The notes: generated from the letters alone by a model not told the origin. A DNA stretch of 64,000 nt from M3007 sp038327555 (GCA_038327555.1 JBBQLD010000001.1:1-64000), one strand, 5' to 3'; shown: positions 24,283 through 33,880, numbered from the stretch's first letter. Numbers and translations: made by a program.

Positions 24283-27200
24283 ATGAAAAATCAACACCTA
24301 ACGCTATTATTATTGCTCGGTTCCTTCGGACTGTATGCTCAAAATTCGTTCACTGTCGAGCGCTCTTTGCTCTGGGCAAACTCTGCCACAGAATACATTC
24401 TCGCAGACGGCTCGCCCTTCGAAGTATGGAAGTTTAAGGGTTGTTCGTTTGGCGATGACGCACGCTCACTTCCTATTTTTTCCGAGCGATTTTCGCTTGT
24501 TGGAAATTCTGAAATTGAGGTGGAAATAGTATCCATACAATGGGAATCCTTCCCTAAAAAGCCTTCTAGCGATGACACTTTTCTTACTAATGATTTAATA
24601 ATCAATACTTTAGTCGAACATGAGCGTAGTCAATACTTTGGGCGTATCAAGATGGTGCCTGTTCGAAAAATTGGTTCCGGATTTGAGCGAGCAACAAGTT
24701 TTACCCTAAATATACGTACCAGGCTGTTACCTGTTCCGCCAATTTCGGCTTCAGATAGAGATGGCTTTACCTATACTTCAGTGCTCAATTCTGGAGATAT
24801 TTACAAATTTGGAGTCAGTCAAAACAGCATTTATAAACTTGATTATGCCTTCTTGAAAAACGAATTGGGCATCAGTAATCTCGATAATATTGATCCTCGA
24901 AGTATCCGGCTTTATGGGAATGGTGGAGCCATGCTTCCAGAAAAAAATAGTGATACTCGTCCTGATGATCTGCTTGAAAATTCAATTCAAGTCGTGGGTG
25001 AGCAAGATGGAAAATTTGATGCAGGAGACTATATTCTTTTTTATGCTGTAGGCCCGCGTCCTTGGGTTCACCGCCCACATGCTACTGACCCTCAACTTAC
25101 CGTTCGCCTTAATTTGTACGACCTCCAAGCTTGGTATTTCATCAAAACTGGTGATGGTAATGGCCTTCGAATATCCGAAAAAGCAAGCGTTGGTGCTTCT
25201 TATATTACTGAAGAATTCGATGATTATCAACGGCTTGAAGAAGAAAAAAACAATCTTTTGAACTTTAATTCTTCTTCTCAAGGTTCGGGTAAGCGCTGGT
25301 TTGGTGATTATTTTTACCAGGCACGACAGCAGGAATATAATTTCAACTTTCCAAACCTCGTACCAGGTAGTACCGCTCGAGTACGCAGTGAATTTGCTGG
25401 CCGTAGCAGCGTAAGTCAATCTGTTCGCATGGAAATTGCTGGAAGTACTTTTGCAAAAACCATTTCCGGGGTTTCTGTTTCGAATAATGACGCAAGTTTT
25501 GCATCCAATGCAATTTTAGGTGGCAATATTCAACCTACATCAGATGCCCTTAAAGCGAAGATTATTTACCCAGAGGTTGGGGCACAAAGCGAGGGCTGGC
25601 TCGATTATATTGAAATAAATGCTCGCCGTCGCTTAGCTATGTCCGGGCCAATTCTGGAATTCCGTGACTTGAAAACCCTCACTCAAGTATCTTCCACGTT
25701 CCGGCTTACTGGTGCAAGCGGCAACACAACGATATGGGATGTAACCAACCCACAAACACCTTTTCTTCAGCAAAAAAGCCAAAATGGTGGCGTTGTGGAA
25801 TTTGGTGCAAACACACAGGATAAACTCAGCAATTTTGTTGCATTTACCGACGCTGCTTCTTTTCCAAAACCGGAAAAGGTAACAGGAAAAATTAGTAACC
25901 AGAATTTGCATAGTCTCGAAAATGTAGACTTTGCAATCATTTATCACCCTGATTTTCAAGCAGAAGCGGAGCGTTTTGCCGAACACCGTCGCTCATTTTC
26001 TAATTTAGATGTAGCCACGGTAAACGTCAATCAACTCTATAACGAGTTCTCTTCCGGAGCGAAAGATCCTAGCGCTATTCGTGATTTTTCTCGGATGCTA
26101 TTGGAGCGGAATCCTCAAAAATTCGACTTTTTGCTTCTATTCGGGGATGCTTCTTTCGATCCAAAAAACAATACAAACAGCGAAGACAATAAGGACTTTA
26201 TCCCTGCTTTTGAGACGGCAGAATCGTTTAGCCCTATTGACGCCTTCCCTTCCGATGATTTCTATGGCTTACTTAGCCCTGAAGAAAGTGGTTCGCTTAT
26301 AGGCGCGCTAGATTTGGCTGTCGGTCGGTTTGTCTGCAAAACCCCTGAAGAGGCTCGAAATATTGTAGACAAGATAGTTGCTTATGATAAGGATCCTATC
26401 ACCCTTGGTGATTGGCATTTACGCGCTACCTATATTGCCGACGACGAGGATGGGAATGTACACATTAATCAAGCGGACAAACTTGCCGCAGAAAACGCTG
26501 CCGCAGATTCCTGGTTCAATATTGGGAAGATCTATTTTGATGCATATCAGCAGATTGCTACCTCTGCGGGACAAAGATTTCCTGATGCAAAAGCGGCCAT
26601 CAACTCCGAAATGTTCAAAGGCATGCTTATAGCCAATTATATAGGCCATGGCGGGCCGCGCGGCTTGTCTCAGGAGCGAGTGGTTGACAATAATGATATC
26701 GCTGGCTGGGACAATCCTAACCGCTATCCACTGCTAATCACTGCTACTTGTACTTTTGGAGGGTATGATGATTACACTACTTTGACGGGCGGAGAGCAAG
26801 CCTTTTTAAGAATAAATGCTGGCGCAATCGCTCTATTTACCACCGTCCGATCGGTCTATATTGCTGGTAATGAAGATTTAACAGATGCGGTACAGACCTT
26901 ATTGTTTCAGCGAAAAAATGGTGTTTATCGCAGTATTGGAGATGTTTTGAAAGATGGAAAAAATATTCTTTCTACCAACGACAGAAACGCCCGCCGATTT
27001 ACTTTACTAGGTGATCCAACCTTGCAACTTGCTTTCCCTGAGTACCGGGTAGCTACGACCAAAGTAAACGGCAACGCGGTTGTAGCTGGTCAGCCCGACA
27101 CCCTCCGCGCACTCATGCCTGTAGCGTTGGAAGGCGTCGTAACAGATACCTTGGGAAACACCCTAAATAATTTTAATGGCCGGGTTTTTGTGACAGTATT

Positions 27201-28146
27201 TGATAAAGAACAAACCCTTCAAACCCTGGGACAAGATCCTGGTAGCAATGTGAGATCCTTCAAAATACAGCGGAATATCTTGTTTAAAGGCAGTGCCAAG
27301 GTAAGTAATGGCGCGTTTAAAGTCAATTTTGTCGTGCCAAAGGATATTAACTATGCTTACGGAAATGGAAAAATTAGTTACTATGCAGAAAATGGAACAC
27401 CACTTGATGCCGCTGGAGGGGATAGAAACATTGTCATTGGTGGCAATTCAGGCTTGGTAAAAGACAATACCCCGCCGATCGTCCAGGCCTTTATCAATAC
27501 AGATGCTTTTGCCTTTGGTGGAATAACGGATAATAATCCAAAAGTTATGGTAAAATGTGCGGATGACTATGGTATGAATGTAACAGGAACCAGTATCGGG
27601 CACGATTTAACGGCAATATTGGATGGTAATGTGTTGGAGACTTTGGTACTCAACGAGTTTTACGAAAGTGCTCAAGGAGATGCACGCAAAGGACAAGCGA
27701 TCTATCCGTTGCGTAATCTATCCGTAGGTCGGCATACGCTTCAGGTTAAAGGTTGGGATGTAGCCAACAACCCCGGAGAAGGTTATACCGAGTTTGTTGT
27801 AGCAGAAGATGGACAAGCAGCACTTGCACACGTTTTAAACTACCCTAACCCCTTTACGACCAACACTTATTTTCAATTTGAACACAATCTAGCTGGGCAA
27901 ATTCTTGATGTTCAGGTTAGCATATTTAGCGTATCAGGCCGATTGGTAAAAACAATTCAACAAACCGTCACAAATAATGATGGTTTTCGTGTGTCATCTG
28001 ATATTTCGTGGGATGGGAATGATGAATATGGCGACCCGCTCGCTAGAGGTGTGTACCTTTATCGGGTGAAAGTACGCGGTACGGATGTTTCCGGAGCAAA
28101 TAGTACAGCCCAAAGCGATTTTGAAAAACTAGTCATTTTAAAATAG
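24283..28146 (+). CDS. porU: Type IX secretion system sortase PorU
   Basis: 1287 residues from the ATG at 24283. A signal peptide (MKNQHLTLLLLLGSFGLYAQ) precedes a large beta-rich region and a gingipain-type C25 peptidase domain. The likely catalytic dyad is His789 in ANYIGHGGPRGL and Cys823 in ITATCTFGGYDD. The end has a T9SS C-terminal domain (LNYPNPFTTNTYFQFEHNL ... GVYLYRVKVRG). PorU removes the sorting signal of cargo at the cell surface and attaches the cargo to lipid. porV follows 90 bases downstream, the classic pairing. Length is in the family range (1100-1300). Confidence 0.94.
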   Translation: MKNQHLTLLLLLGSFGLYAQNSFTVERSLLWANSATEYILADGSPFEVWKFKGCSFGDDARSLPIFSERFSLVGNSEIEVEIVSIQWESFPKKPSSDDTFLTNDLIINTLVEHERSQYFGRIKMVPVRKIGSGFERATSFTLNIRTRLLPVPPISASDRDGFTYTSVLNSGDIYKFGVSQNSIYKLDYAFLKNELGISNLDNIDPRSIRLYGNGGAMLPEKNSDTRPDDLLENSIQVVGEQDGKFDAGDYILFYAVGPRPWVHRPHATDPQLTVRLNLYDLQAWYFIKTGDGNGLRISEKASVGASYITEEFDDYQRLEEEKNNLLNFNSSSQGSGKRWFGDYFYQARQQEYNFNFPNLVPGSTARVRSEFAGRSSVSQSVRMEIAGSTFAKTISGVSVSNNDASFASNAILGGNIQPTSDALKAKIIYPEVGAQSEGWLDYIEINARRRLAMSGPILEFRDLKTLTQVSSTFRLTGASGNTTIWDVTNPQTPFLQQKSQNGGVVEFGANTQDKLSNFVAFTDAASFPKPEKVTGKISNQNLHSLENVDFAIIYHPDFQAEAERFAEHRRSFSNLDVATVNVNQLYNEFSSGAKDPSAIRDFSRMLLERNPQKFDFLLLFGDASFDPKNNTNSEDNKDFIPAFETAESFSPIDAFPSDDFYGLLSPEESGSLIGALDLAVGRFVCKTPEEARNIVDKIVAYDKDPITLGDWHLRATYIADDEDGNVHINQADKLAAENAAADSWFNIGKIYFDAYQQIATSAGQRFPDAKAAINSEMFKGMLIANYIGHGGPRGLSQERVVDNNDIAGWDNPNRYPLLITATCTFGGYDDYTTLTGGEQAFLRINAGAIALFTTVRSVYIAGNEDLTDAVQTLLFQRKNGVYRSIGDVLKDGKNILSTNDRNARRFTLLGDPTLQLAFPEYRVATTKVNGNAVVAGQPDTLRALMPVALEGVVTDTLGNTLNNFNGRVFVTVFDKEQTLQTLGQDPGSNVRSFKIQRNILFKGSAKVSNGAFKVNFVVPKDINYAYGNGKISYYAENGTPLDAAGGDRNIVIGGNSGLVKDNTPPIVQAFINTDAFAFGGITDNNPKVMVKCADDYGMNVTGTSIGHDLTAILDGNVLETLVLNEFYESAQGDARKGQAIYPLRNLSVGRHTLQVKGWDVANNPGEGYTEFVVAEDGQAALAHVLNYPNPFTTNTYFQFEHNLAGQILDVQVSIFSVSGRLVKTIQQTVTNNDGFRVSSDISWDGNDEYGDPLARGVYLYRVKVRGTDVSGANSTAQSDFEKLVILK

Positions 28147-28236
28147 TCTGAAGAATTATTCTGCACGTCATTAAATGCAAAATAGATTGTAGGATTTAGC
28201 ACCAAAACATTACAACTAAAATTCACTTGCTTTATC

Positions 28237-29445
28237 ATGAATAAATTACTCGCACAGTCGCTGTTCGCGGCGGCATTGACCCTGACGGGAACAGCCTTGT
28301 ACGGGCAAATCGAACCCAAATGTGTCAATGGAAATAACCCAATTACTGGAGAGAGATGCGCTAACGCAGTCACTTCTGCCGTTCCATTTCTCCGAATCGT
28401 ACCAGATGCACGCGGCGGCGCTATGGGTGATGTAGGAATTGCTACCTCTGTTGATCCAAATGGAATGCACTATAACCCTTCGAAGCTAGCCTTTGCAGAC
28501 AAAAATGTTTCTATTTCAGCTACCTATACGCCTTGGATGCGCAACCTGGGCCTCAACGATGTCTATCTGGCTTATCTTTCTGGCTATTATCGTTTGGATA
28601 AATTTCAGGCTATCGGCGGAAGTCTTCGCTATTTCTCACTGGGTGATATTGAATTTACTGATGAAACTGGCCAATCCTTAGGTCAGGGCCGTCCTAATGA
28701 ATTTGAATTCGCTGGCGCCTATGCCCGTAAGTTGTCTGATAAATTATCAGCAGCAGTAGGTGCAAAATTTATTTACTCCAATTTGGCAACAGGTCGCATT
28801 GTCGAGGGAAACGAAATCAAACCTGGCGTTTCTGGAGCAGCTGACATCTCCTTCACCTATAAAACACCCGTCAAAATGGGCGGTAACAAGGGTGAATTTA
28901 CTTTAGGTACTGCGATCAGCAATATTGGTTCAAAAATCACTTATACGAACTCGGTTAATCGCGACTTTATTCCAACCAATTTAGGCATTGGTGCAGGATT
29001 GAAAATTCAACTAGATGAATTTAACTCCATCACTTTTACCACTGATTTTAATAAACTGCTTGTACCAACCCCACGTCCTGATCTCGGCGATGCCGATGGC
29101 AATGGCGTAGTTGATTACAAAGACTATTCTCCAGTTCGTGGCATTTTTAAATCCTTTGGTGATGCTCCTGGTGGCTTTGCCGAGGAAATTAAAGAAATTA
29201 CGCTTGGAATAGGTGCAGAATATTGGTACGATGATCAATTTGCTGTTCGTATTGGTCATTTTCGTGAACACTATTCAAAGGGCAATCGTAAATATTTTAG
29301 CGTCGGTCTTGGCGTGAAATATAACATCTTTGGACTCAACTTTAGTTATTTGGTTCCAACCAGCAACCAACGCAATCCATTAGACAATACCCTTCGCTTC
29401 TCTTTGGTGTTTGACTTTTCGGCATTCGAAGGCGACGACGAATAA
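28237..29445 (+). CDS. porV: Type IX secretion outer-membrane protein PorV (LptO)
   Basis: 402 residues. A signal peptide (MNKLLAQSLFAAALTLTGTA) is followed by the PorV hallmark AVPFLRIVPDARGGAMGDVGIATSVDPNGMHYNPSKLAF. A FadL-like 14-stranded barrel comes next (YLAYLSGYYRLDKFQAIGGSLRYFS, FSVGLGVKYNIFGLNFSYLVPTS). PorV shuttles cargo from the translocon to PorU. One outer loop holds D285-x-D-x-N-G-x-x-D293-x-x-D296, a calcium-loop (EF-hand/dockerin-like) pattern. It lies downstream of porU on one transcript and ends at a good terminator. Confidence 0.93.
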   Translation: MNKLLAQSLFAAALTLTGTALYGQIEPKCVNGNNPITGERCANAVTSAVPFLRIVPDARGGAMGDVGIATSVDPNGMHYNPSKLAFADKNVSISATYTPWMRNLGLNDVYLAYLSGYYRLDKFQAIGGSLRYFSLGDIEFTDETGQSLGQGRPNEFEFAGAYARKLSDKLSAAVGAKFIYSNLATGRIVEGNEIKPGVSGAADISFTYKTPVKMGGNKGEFTLGTAISNIGSKITYTNSVNRDFIPTNLGIGAGLKIQLDEFNSITFTTDFNKLLVPTPRPDLGDADGNGVVDYKDYSPVRGIFKSFGDAPGGFAEEIKEITLGIGAEYWYDDQFAVRIGHFREHYSKGNRKYFSVGLGVKYNIFGLNFSYLVPTSNQRNPLDNTLRFSLVFDFSAFEGDDE

Positions 29446-29467
29446 TAGGGCAGAATACGATTCGTTT

Positions 29468-29506
29468 AAAAGGCGAGCCACTCCATGAGCGGCTCGCCTT
29501 TTTTTA
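29468..29506 (+). terminator. Intrinsic terminator after porV
   Basis: AAAAGGCGAGCC and GGCTCGCCTTTTTTT form a GC stem followed by T residues. It starts 22 bases after the porV stop codon. Confidence 0.88.
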
Positions 29507-29528
29507 TCAAACTTTCCTTCCTTTGTAA

Positions 29529-31151
29529 ATGAAACCAACACTCCCAATTTTCTTTTTTTTGCTTTCCAATTTATGCTTTTCTCAAACGTATAATTATTTC
29601 GTTTTGGAAAAACTCCCACCTTCAATCAACTCGACTTATGATGAAATAACACCCGTCCCAAGTAGAGATGGGCGTACCCTATATTTCACCCGCGTAGGAT
29701 TTCCTGATTACAACCGTACGCTCTTAATAGATAGTGTGGATATGGCTATTAAGCTTTCTCCAGAGAAATACCCGACTTCACTGGGTGAGGTATTTTCCCA
29801 AATTGCTGGCAAACCCATTTACATTCCTGAGCGCTCCGCTTTTAACCAGGACATTTGGATTGCAAAAGGAGACTCGTTTGATCTTTCAAAGACCTATCAC
29901 CCTGGCTACCCTTTAAACAATGCCTTGCCCAATAGCATGGTGACTATCACACCAGACCCCAACGCATTTTATGTCATCAACCAGTTTGAGCGAAACGGAA
30001 ATATGGATCGAGGTTTTTCGCTGGTACGCCGTACTGATGATAGTATTGGTTGGAGTTTTCCAAAGCCCGTGGAGATTACAGATTATTACACCATCACCTC
30101 AGACGTAAGTTTGACGATGAGTTTTGATGGAAAAATTCTGATCCTTTCGGCCATTCGTTCTGATTCACGAGACATGGATTTGTATGTGTGTTTCCGCCAG
30201 GGAGAAAACAAATGGGGTGCTCCACAGCATCTTGGCAATATCATAAACTCTGATCGCAGAGAGACCACCCCGTTTCTTTCTGAGGATAATGAGACCTTGT
30301 TTTTCTCTTCTGCCCGAAGCGGTGGTGCCGGAGGAAATGATCTGTACACTTCACGCCGTTTGGATGAAACCTGGAAAAACTGGTCTTCACCCGCGCTCCT
30401 ATTTGAGCCCATGAATTCAAAGTACGATGAAAGCCAGCCCTATTTCAACATGACCTCAGGATTCCTTTATTTCATATCCAAGCGTGAAGGAAATAGCGAT
30501 ATCTATCGCGTTCGGATAGCGCCTCCTCAGGAGACAGAACTTGAGGTTATTGGAAGAGTGTTGAATAGTAAAACCCGAGAATTAGTAAAAAACACCCGGG
30601 TGTACTATGGTGCATCTGGAGATCCGCACAATGTATTGCAGGCGCTCGATGGTACATTCCGTTTAAAAATTCCTAGAGGGGTGAAGTTTGATCTCATTCC
30701 AGAGAAGGGTGGTTTTTCAGGGCAAACAGAAGAATTTCTATATCGCCGGGACTATATCTTTTTTAGAGAACAGTATGTCGAGTTGTTCCTCGACCCTTTG
30801 GAGGTGAATTCCAAAATTGAACTTCGCCCTATATTCTTTCAACAATCTAAGGCTGTTATTCTGGAGGAGTCTTATGGGGAGTTAGAACGCCTGGCAACTC
30901 TGCTTCAAGAATCCCCTTCTATTCATATTCGTATAGAAGGGCACACCGATAATATTGGCAAAGCTGAAGACCTGTACAAACTTTCGGAAGAACGAGCTGA
31001 AGCACTAAGAACTTTTTTGATCCAAAAAGGTTGCGCGTCCTTCAGGATTGAAACCCTGGGGCAAGGGCCAAAATTCCCAATCAACGACAACAACTCCGAA
31101 GAACTCCGCTCAAAGAATCGTCGAGTTGAAATCATTGTTACCAAGATTTAA
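29529..31151 (+). CDS. OmpA-family protein with PD40 propeller domain (PorE-like layout)
   Basis: 540 residues with a signal peptide (MKPTLPIFFFLLSNLCFSQ). Domains in order: WD40-like PD40 repeats (RDGRTLYFTRVGF; FDGKILILSAIRSDSRDMDLYVCF; EDNETLFFSSARSGGAGGNDLYTS; GFLYFISKREGNSDIYRV), a carboxypeptidase-regulatory-like domain (about 340-390), and an OmpA C-terminal peptidoglycan-binding domain (IRIEGHTDNIGKAEDLYKLSEERAEALRTFL). T9SS protein PorE shares PD40, CRD and OmpA-like parts but also has TPRs, absent here. Next to porUV it is a fair candidate for a T9SS accessory protein anchored to peptidoglycan. Two parS-like sites follow the stop. Confidence 0.85.
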   Translation: MKPTLPIFFFLLSNLCFSQTYNYFVLEKLPPSINSTYDEITPVPSRDGRTLYFTRVGFPDYNRTLLIDSVDMAIKLSPEKYPTSLGEVFSQIAGKPIYIPERSAFNQDIWIAKGDSFDLSKTYHPGYPLNNALPNSMVTITPDPNAFYVINQFERNGNMDRGFSLVRRTDDSIGWSFPKPVEITDYYTITSDVSLTMSFDGKILILSAIRSDSRDMDLYVCFRQGENKWGAPQHLGNIINSDRRETTPFLSEDNETLFFSSARSGGAGGNDLYTSRRLDETWKNWSSPALLFEPMNSKYDESQPYFNMTSGFLYFISKREGNSDIYRVRIAPPQETELEVIGRVLNSKTRELVKNTRVYYGASGDPHNVLQALDGTFRLKIPRGVKFDLIPEKGGFSGQTEEFLYRRDYIFFREQYVELFLDPLEVNSKIELRPIFFQQSKAVILEESYGELERLATLLQESPSIHIRIEGHTDNIGKAEDLYKLSEERAEALRTFLIQKGCASFRIETLGQGPKFPINDNNSEELRSKNRRVEIIVTKI

Positions 31152-31153
31152 TT

Positions 31154-31169
31154 TGTTCCACGTGGAACA
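31154..31169. promoter_or_regulatory. parS-like site 1
   Basis: TGTTCCACGTGGAACA is a perfect 16-bp palindrome and matches a common parS form, the DNA site bound by the chromosome-partition protein ParB. It lies 2 bases past the stop codon of the OmpA-like gene. Confidence 0.7.
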
Positions 31170-31174
31170 AGTTG

Positions 31175-31232
31175 GTGTACGCAGAAAACCTTTAGTGTTC
31201 CACGTGGAACACTAAAGGTTTTCTGCGTACAC
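31175..31232. repeat. 58-bp perfect palindrome centred on parS-like site 2
   Basis: GTGTACGCAGAAAACCTTTA is inverted without mismatch to the far arm, with TGTTCCACGTGGAACA (31196-31211) at the exact centre. The whole palindrome has zero loop. It may also work as a transcript end for the OmpA-like gene. Site 2 is 42 bases from site 1 (start to start). Confidence 0.85.
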
Positions 31233-31294
31233 ATGGAGTATCCAAAATGCCCCAACCTCATCTGGTTTAGCTCTACCAAAGCATTCCGTTTACA

Positions 31295-31302
31295 TATCTT
31301 TG
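31295..31302 (+). promoter_or_regulatory. -7 box upstream of the aldehyde dehydrogenase gene
   Basis: TATCTTTG matches TAnnTTTG, 19 bases before the ATG. No -33 element was seen. Confidence 0.4.
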
Positions 31303-31321
31303 CTTTAGATAAAAACAAGCA

Positions 31322-32758
31322 ATGCATACCATTAATAATTTTATCAACGGGGAATACGTTCCTCCCAAGGCCGGATTATACCTCGACAACTTCAATCCTG
31401 CCACCGGTTTAATATCCGGCAAACTTCCTAACTCAACTTCTGAAGATATAGAAACAGCATTAGCCGCGGCGACTGCGGCTTTTCCTGCTTGGGCGAATAC
31501 TCCACTTGAACACAAACAAGAAGTGCTTCTTGCTATTGCACAGGGGATCCTGCAAAACTTGGATGCCCTGGCTGAAGCAGAAAGTGCTGATTCTGGCAAG
31601 ACCATTACAACAGCTCGTACGGTAGATATCCCAAGAGCAGCACTTAATTTTAAATTCTTCGCCACAGCCTTATTGCACTTTGCTTCCGAAAGCCATCATG
31701 CACCAGGCTCTTTGAGTTATACCCTGCGCCAACCTATTGGGGTAGTGGGTTGTATTTCTCCCTGGAATTTACCACTCTATCTCTTTACCTGGAAAATTGC
31801 GCCAGCTTTGGCAGCGGGAAATTGTGTGATCGGAAAGCCTTCTGAGGTTACCCCGCTTACTGCTTCATTATTGGGCAATATCTGTAATGCCGCCGGACTT
31901 CCTCCCGGAGTTCTAAATATTGTGCACGGCTTAGGACCAAGCGTGGGCGAAGCTATTGTCCAACACCCTAAAATCAAGGCCATATCTTTTACGGGCAGCA
32001 CAAGGGCTGGAGCAGAAATTGCGCGCATAGCATCACCCATGTTCAAAAAACTAAGCCTTGAACTAGGGGGCAAAAACCCAAATCTAATTTTCGCTGACTG
32101 TGATTATGAAAAAATGTTGGACACCACCGTTCGATCTTCATTCAACAATCAAGGTCAGATATGTCTTTGCGGATCTAGGATTTATGTAGAAAAAAGCATT
32201 TACCCTAGGTTCAAAAAGGACTTCGTCGAACGAGTGAAAAACTTAAGCGTTGGAAACCCAAGCGACCCAGCTAATAATTTAGGCGCAGTCGTGTCAAAAA
32301 TACATTTCGAAAAAGTACTGAGTTGTATCGAGTTAGCTAAGTCGGAAGGAGGGCAAATTCTTGCCGGTGGAACCGCACTAGAAATAGCCCCTCCCTTTGA
32401 TAAAGGTTGGTACATTGCTCCAACAATAATCGAAGGTTTGTCCTCCGAATGTCGCACCAACCAGGAAGAAATTTTTGGCCCAGTGGTTACGCTCCAACCC
32501 TTTGATCAGGATTCCGATGCACTTGAAATGGCAAACTCCTCACTTTATGGTCTGAGCGCAACGGTCTGGACGAATAACTTACAGCGAGCTCACTATTTCG
32601 CAGCCAATTTGCAAGTGGGTATTGTTTGGGTAAATACCTGGATGCTGCGTGATTTGCGTACTCCCTTTGGTGGAGTGAAAAACTCAGGGGTTGGTAGGGA
32701 AGGAGGCTGGGAGGCTTTACGATTTTTCACGGAGGCCAAGAATGTAACTTTTGGATAA
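31322..32758 (+). CDS. NAD-dependent aldehyde dehydrogenase (semialdehyde type)
   Basis: 478 residues. It oxidises an aldehyde to an acid using NAD(P). Seen are the cofactor fold PIGVVGCISPWNLPLYLFTWKIAPALAAGN, IGKPSEVTPLTA, the FTGSTRAGAEIAR loop, the general base Glu in SLELGGKNPN, and the catalytic Cys281 in NNQGQICLCGSR. The QICLCGSRIYVE stretch and the length are like 2-hydroxymuconic or 2-aminomuconic semialdehyde dehydrogenases of aromatic or kynurenine degradation, but no other genes of those pathways are near. Single gene between the parS sites and the HtrA-like gene. Confidence 0.85.
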   Translation: MHTINNFINGEYVPPKAGLYLDNFNPATGLISGKLPNSTSEDIETALAAATAAFPAWANTPLEHKQEVLLAIAQGILQNLDALAEAESADSGKTITTARTVDIPRAALNFKFFATALLHFASESHHAPGSLSYTLRQPIGVVGCISPWNLPLYLFTWKIAPALAAGNCVIGKPSEVTPLTASLLGNICNAAGLPPGVLNIVHGLGPSVGEAIVQHPKIKAISFTGSTRAGAEIARIASPMFKKLSLELGGKNPNLIFADCDYEKMLDTTVRSSFNNQGQICLCGSRIYVEKSIYPRFKKDFVERVKNLSVGNPSDPANNLGAVVSKIHFEKVLSCIELAKSEGGQILAGGTALEIAPPFDKGWYIAPTIIEGLSSECRTNQEEIFGPVVTLQPFDQDSDALEMANSSLYGLSATVWTNNLQRAHYFAANLQVGIVWVNTWMLRDLRTPFGGVKNSGVGREGGWEALRFFTEAKNVTFG

Positions 32759-32842
32759 CTGCCAAAATGTCTATGGCACAATTATCGCTCAGGTACTTTG
32801 AATGTCACCGATGCCCGACGTTTTTACCCAAACTCAGTTATC

Positions 32843-33880
32843 ATGTTAGATTTCCTTGCTTCGGAAGAGGTCTCTTTAACACCTTCTTCTGCCATTAGAA
32901 CTGCTGCCGATTTGGACAGTGCTTTGCTGGATACTTATTCCAAAACCGTGGCCGGTGTAGCACGGCAAGTGAGTGGCGCCGTGGTTCATTTAAAAATTCA
33001 AAAACCTGAGCACCCACAAAGCAGACAAAGAAACCCTCAAAACGGAAATGGTCAAAACACTGGATCCGGTAGTGGTTTTATCATTAGTACAGATGGCTTT
33101 GTCGTAACTAATAGTCATGTGGTAAATGGCGCAACGCATATTGAAGCCAGCCTTCCCGATGGCCGTAGTTTTCATGCCCGAACCGTTGGGGATGACCCAG
33201 CCACAGATATTGCTGTCGTAAAAATAGATGCGGATAATTTGATCCCGACTTATTTTGGCGACAGCAATACCCTACAAGTCGGGCAGATTGCCATTGCCAT
33301 TGGCAACCCTTTTGGTTTTCAATACTCGGTAACTGCCGGTGTGGTAAGCGCACTAGGTCGAACCCTGCGTACCCAAACAGGACGATTAATTGACGATGTT
33401 ATTCAAACAGATGCAGCACTTAATCCAGGCAATTCAGGCGGTCCATTGGTCGATTCGTTTGGTCAAGTTATTGGTGTGAACACCGCAGTCATATTACCCG
33501 GACAAGGTTTGTGTTTTGCTGTGGCATCCAATCTGGCAAAGTTTATAGTAGGTAAATTGATTCTGGAAGGACGTGTGCGAAGAGGGATGTTGGGCATTGG
33601 AGCCCAAGCGGTTCCTTTACCCGCAAAATGGCTTAACGCTTTAGAGATCAATACCAAAGGGGGCATTCAAGTTCAAAGCGTCGAGTCTTCAGGTCCTGCT
33701 GATAAAGCTGGCATACGAGCAGGCGACATCATTGTTCAGTTTGAAGGCAAACCCGTTGATTCTATTGACACGCTTCATAAAGTACTAGATGAAGCTTCCA
33801 TAGGTAGGAGCATAAGTCTTTGGGTATTGCGCGATGGAAATCTAAAAAGTCTCTCGGCTGTACCCGCCGAGATGCGCTAA
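32843..33880 (+). CDS. HtrA/DegP-like serine protease with one PDZ domain, no signal peptide
   Basis: 345 residues from the ATG at 32843 (an in-frame TTG lies 45 bases upstream). It has a trypsin-like domain with the triad in DGFVVTNSHVVNGA (His), DPATDIAVVKID (Asp) and NPGNSGGPLVDSFGQVIG (Ser), then one PDZ domain (IQVQSVESSGPADKAGIRAGDII). Normal DegP proteins have a signal peptide and often two PDZ domains. Here the N-terminus (MLDFLASEEVSLTPSS) is not hydrophobic, so the enzyme is probably cytoplasmic. The cognate targets are unknown. Confidence 0.88.
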   Translation: MLDFLASEEVSLTPSSAIRTAADLDSALLDTYSKTVAGVARQVSGAVVHLKIQKPEHPQSRQRNPQNGNGQNTGSGSGFIISTDGFVVTNSHVVNGATHIEASLPDGRSFHARTVGDDPATDIAVVKIDADNLIPTYFGDSNTLQVGQIAIAIGNPFGFQYSVTAGVVSALGRTLRTQTGRLIDDVIQTDAALNPGNSGGPLVDSFGQVIGVNTAVILPGQGLCFAVASNLAKFIVGKLILEGRVRRGMLGIGAQAVPLPAKWLNALEINTKGGIQVQSVESSGPADKAGIRAGDIIVQFEGKPVDSIDTLHKVLDEASIGRSISLWVLRDGNLKSLSAVPAEMR

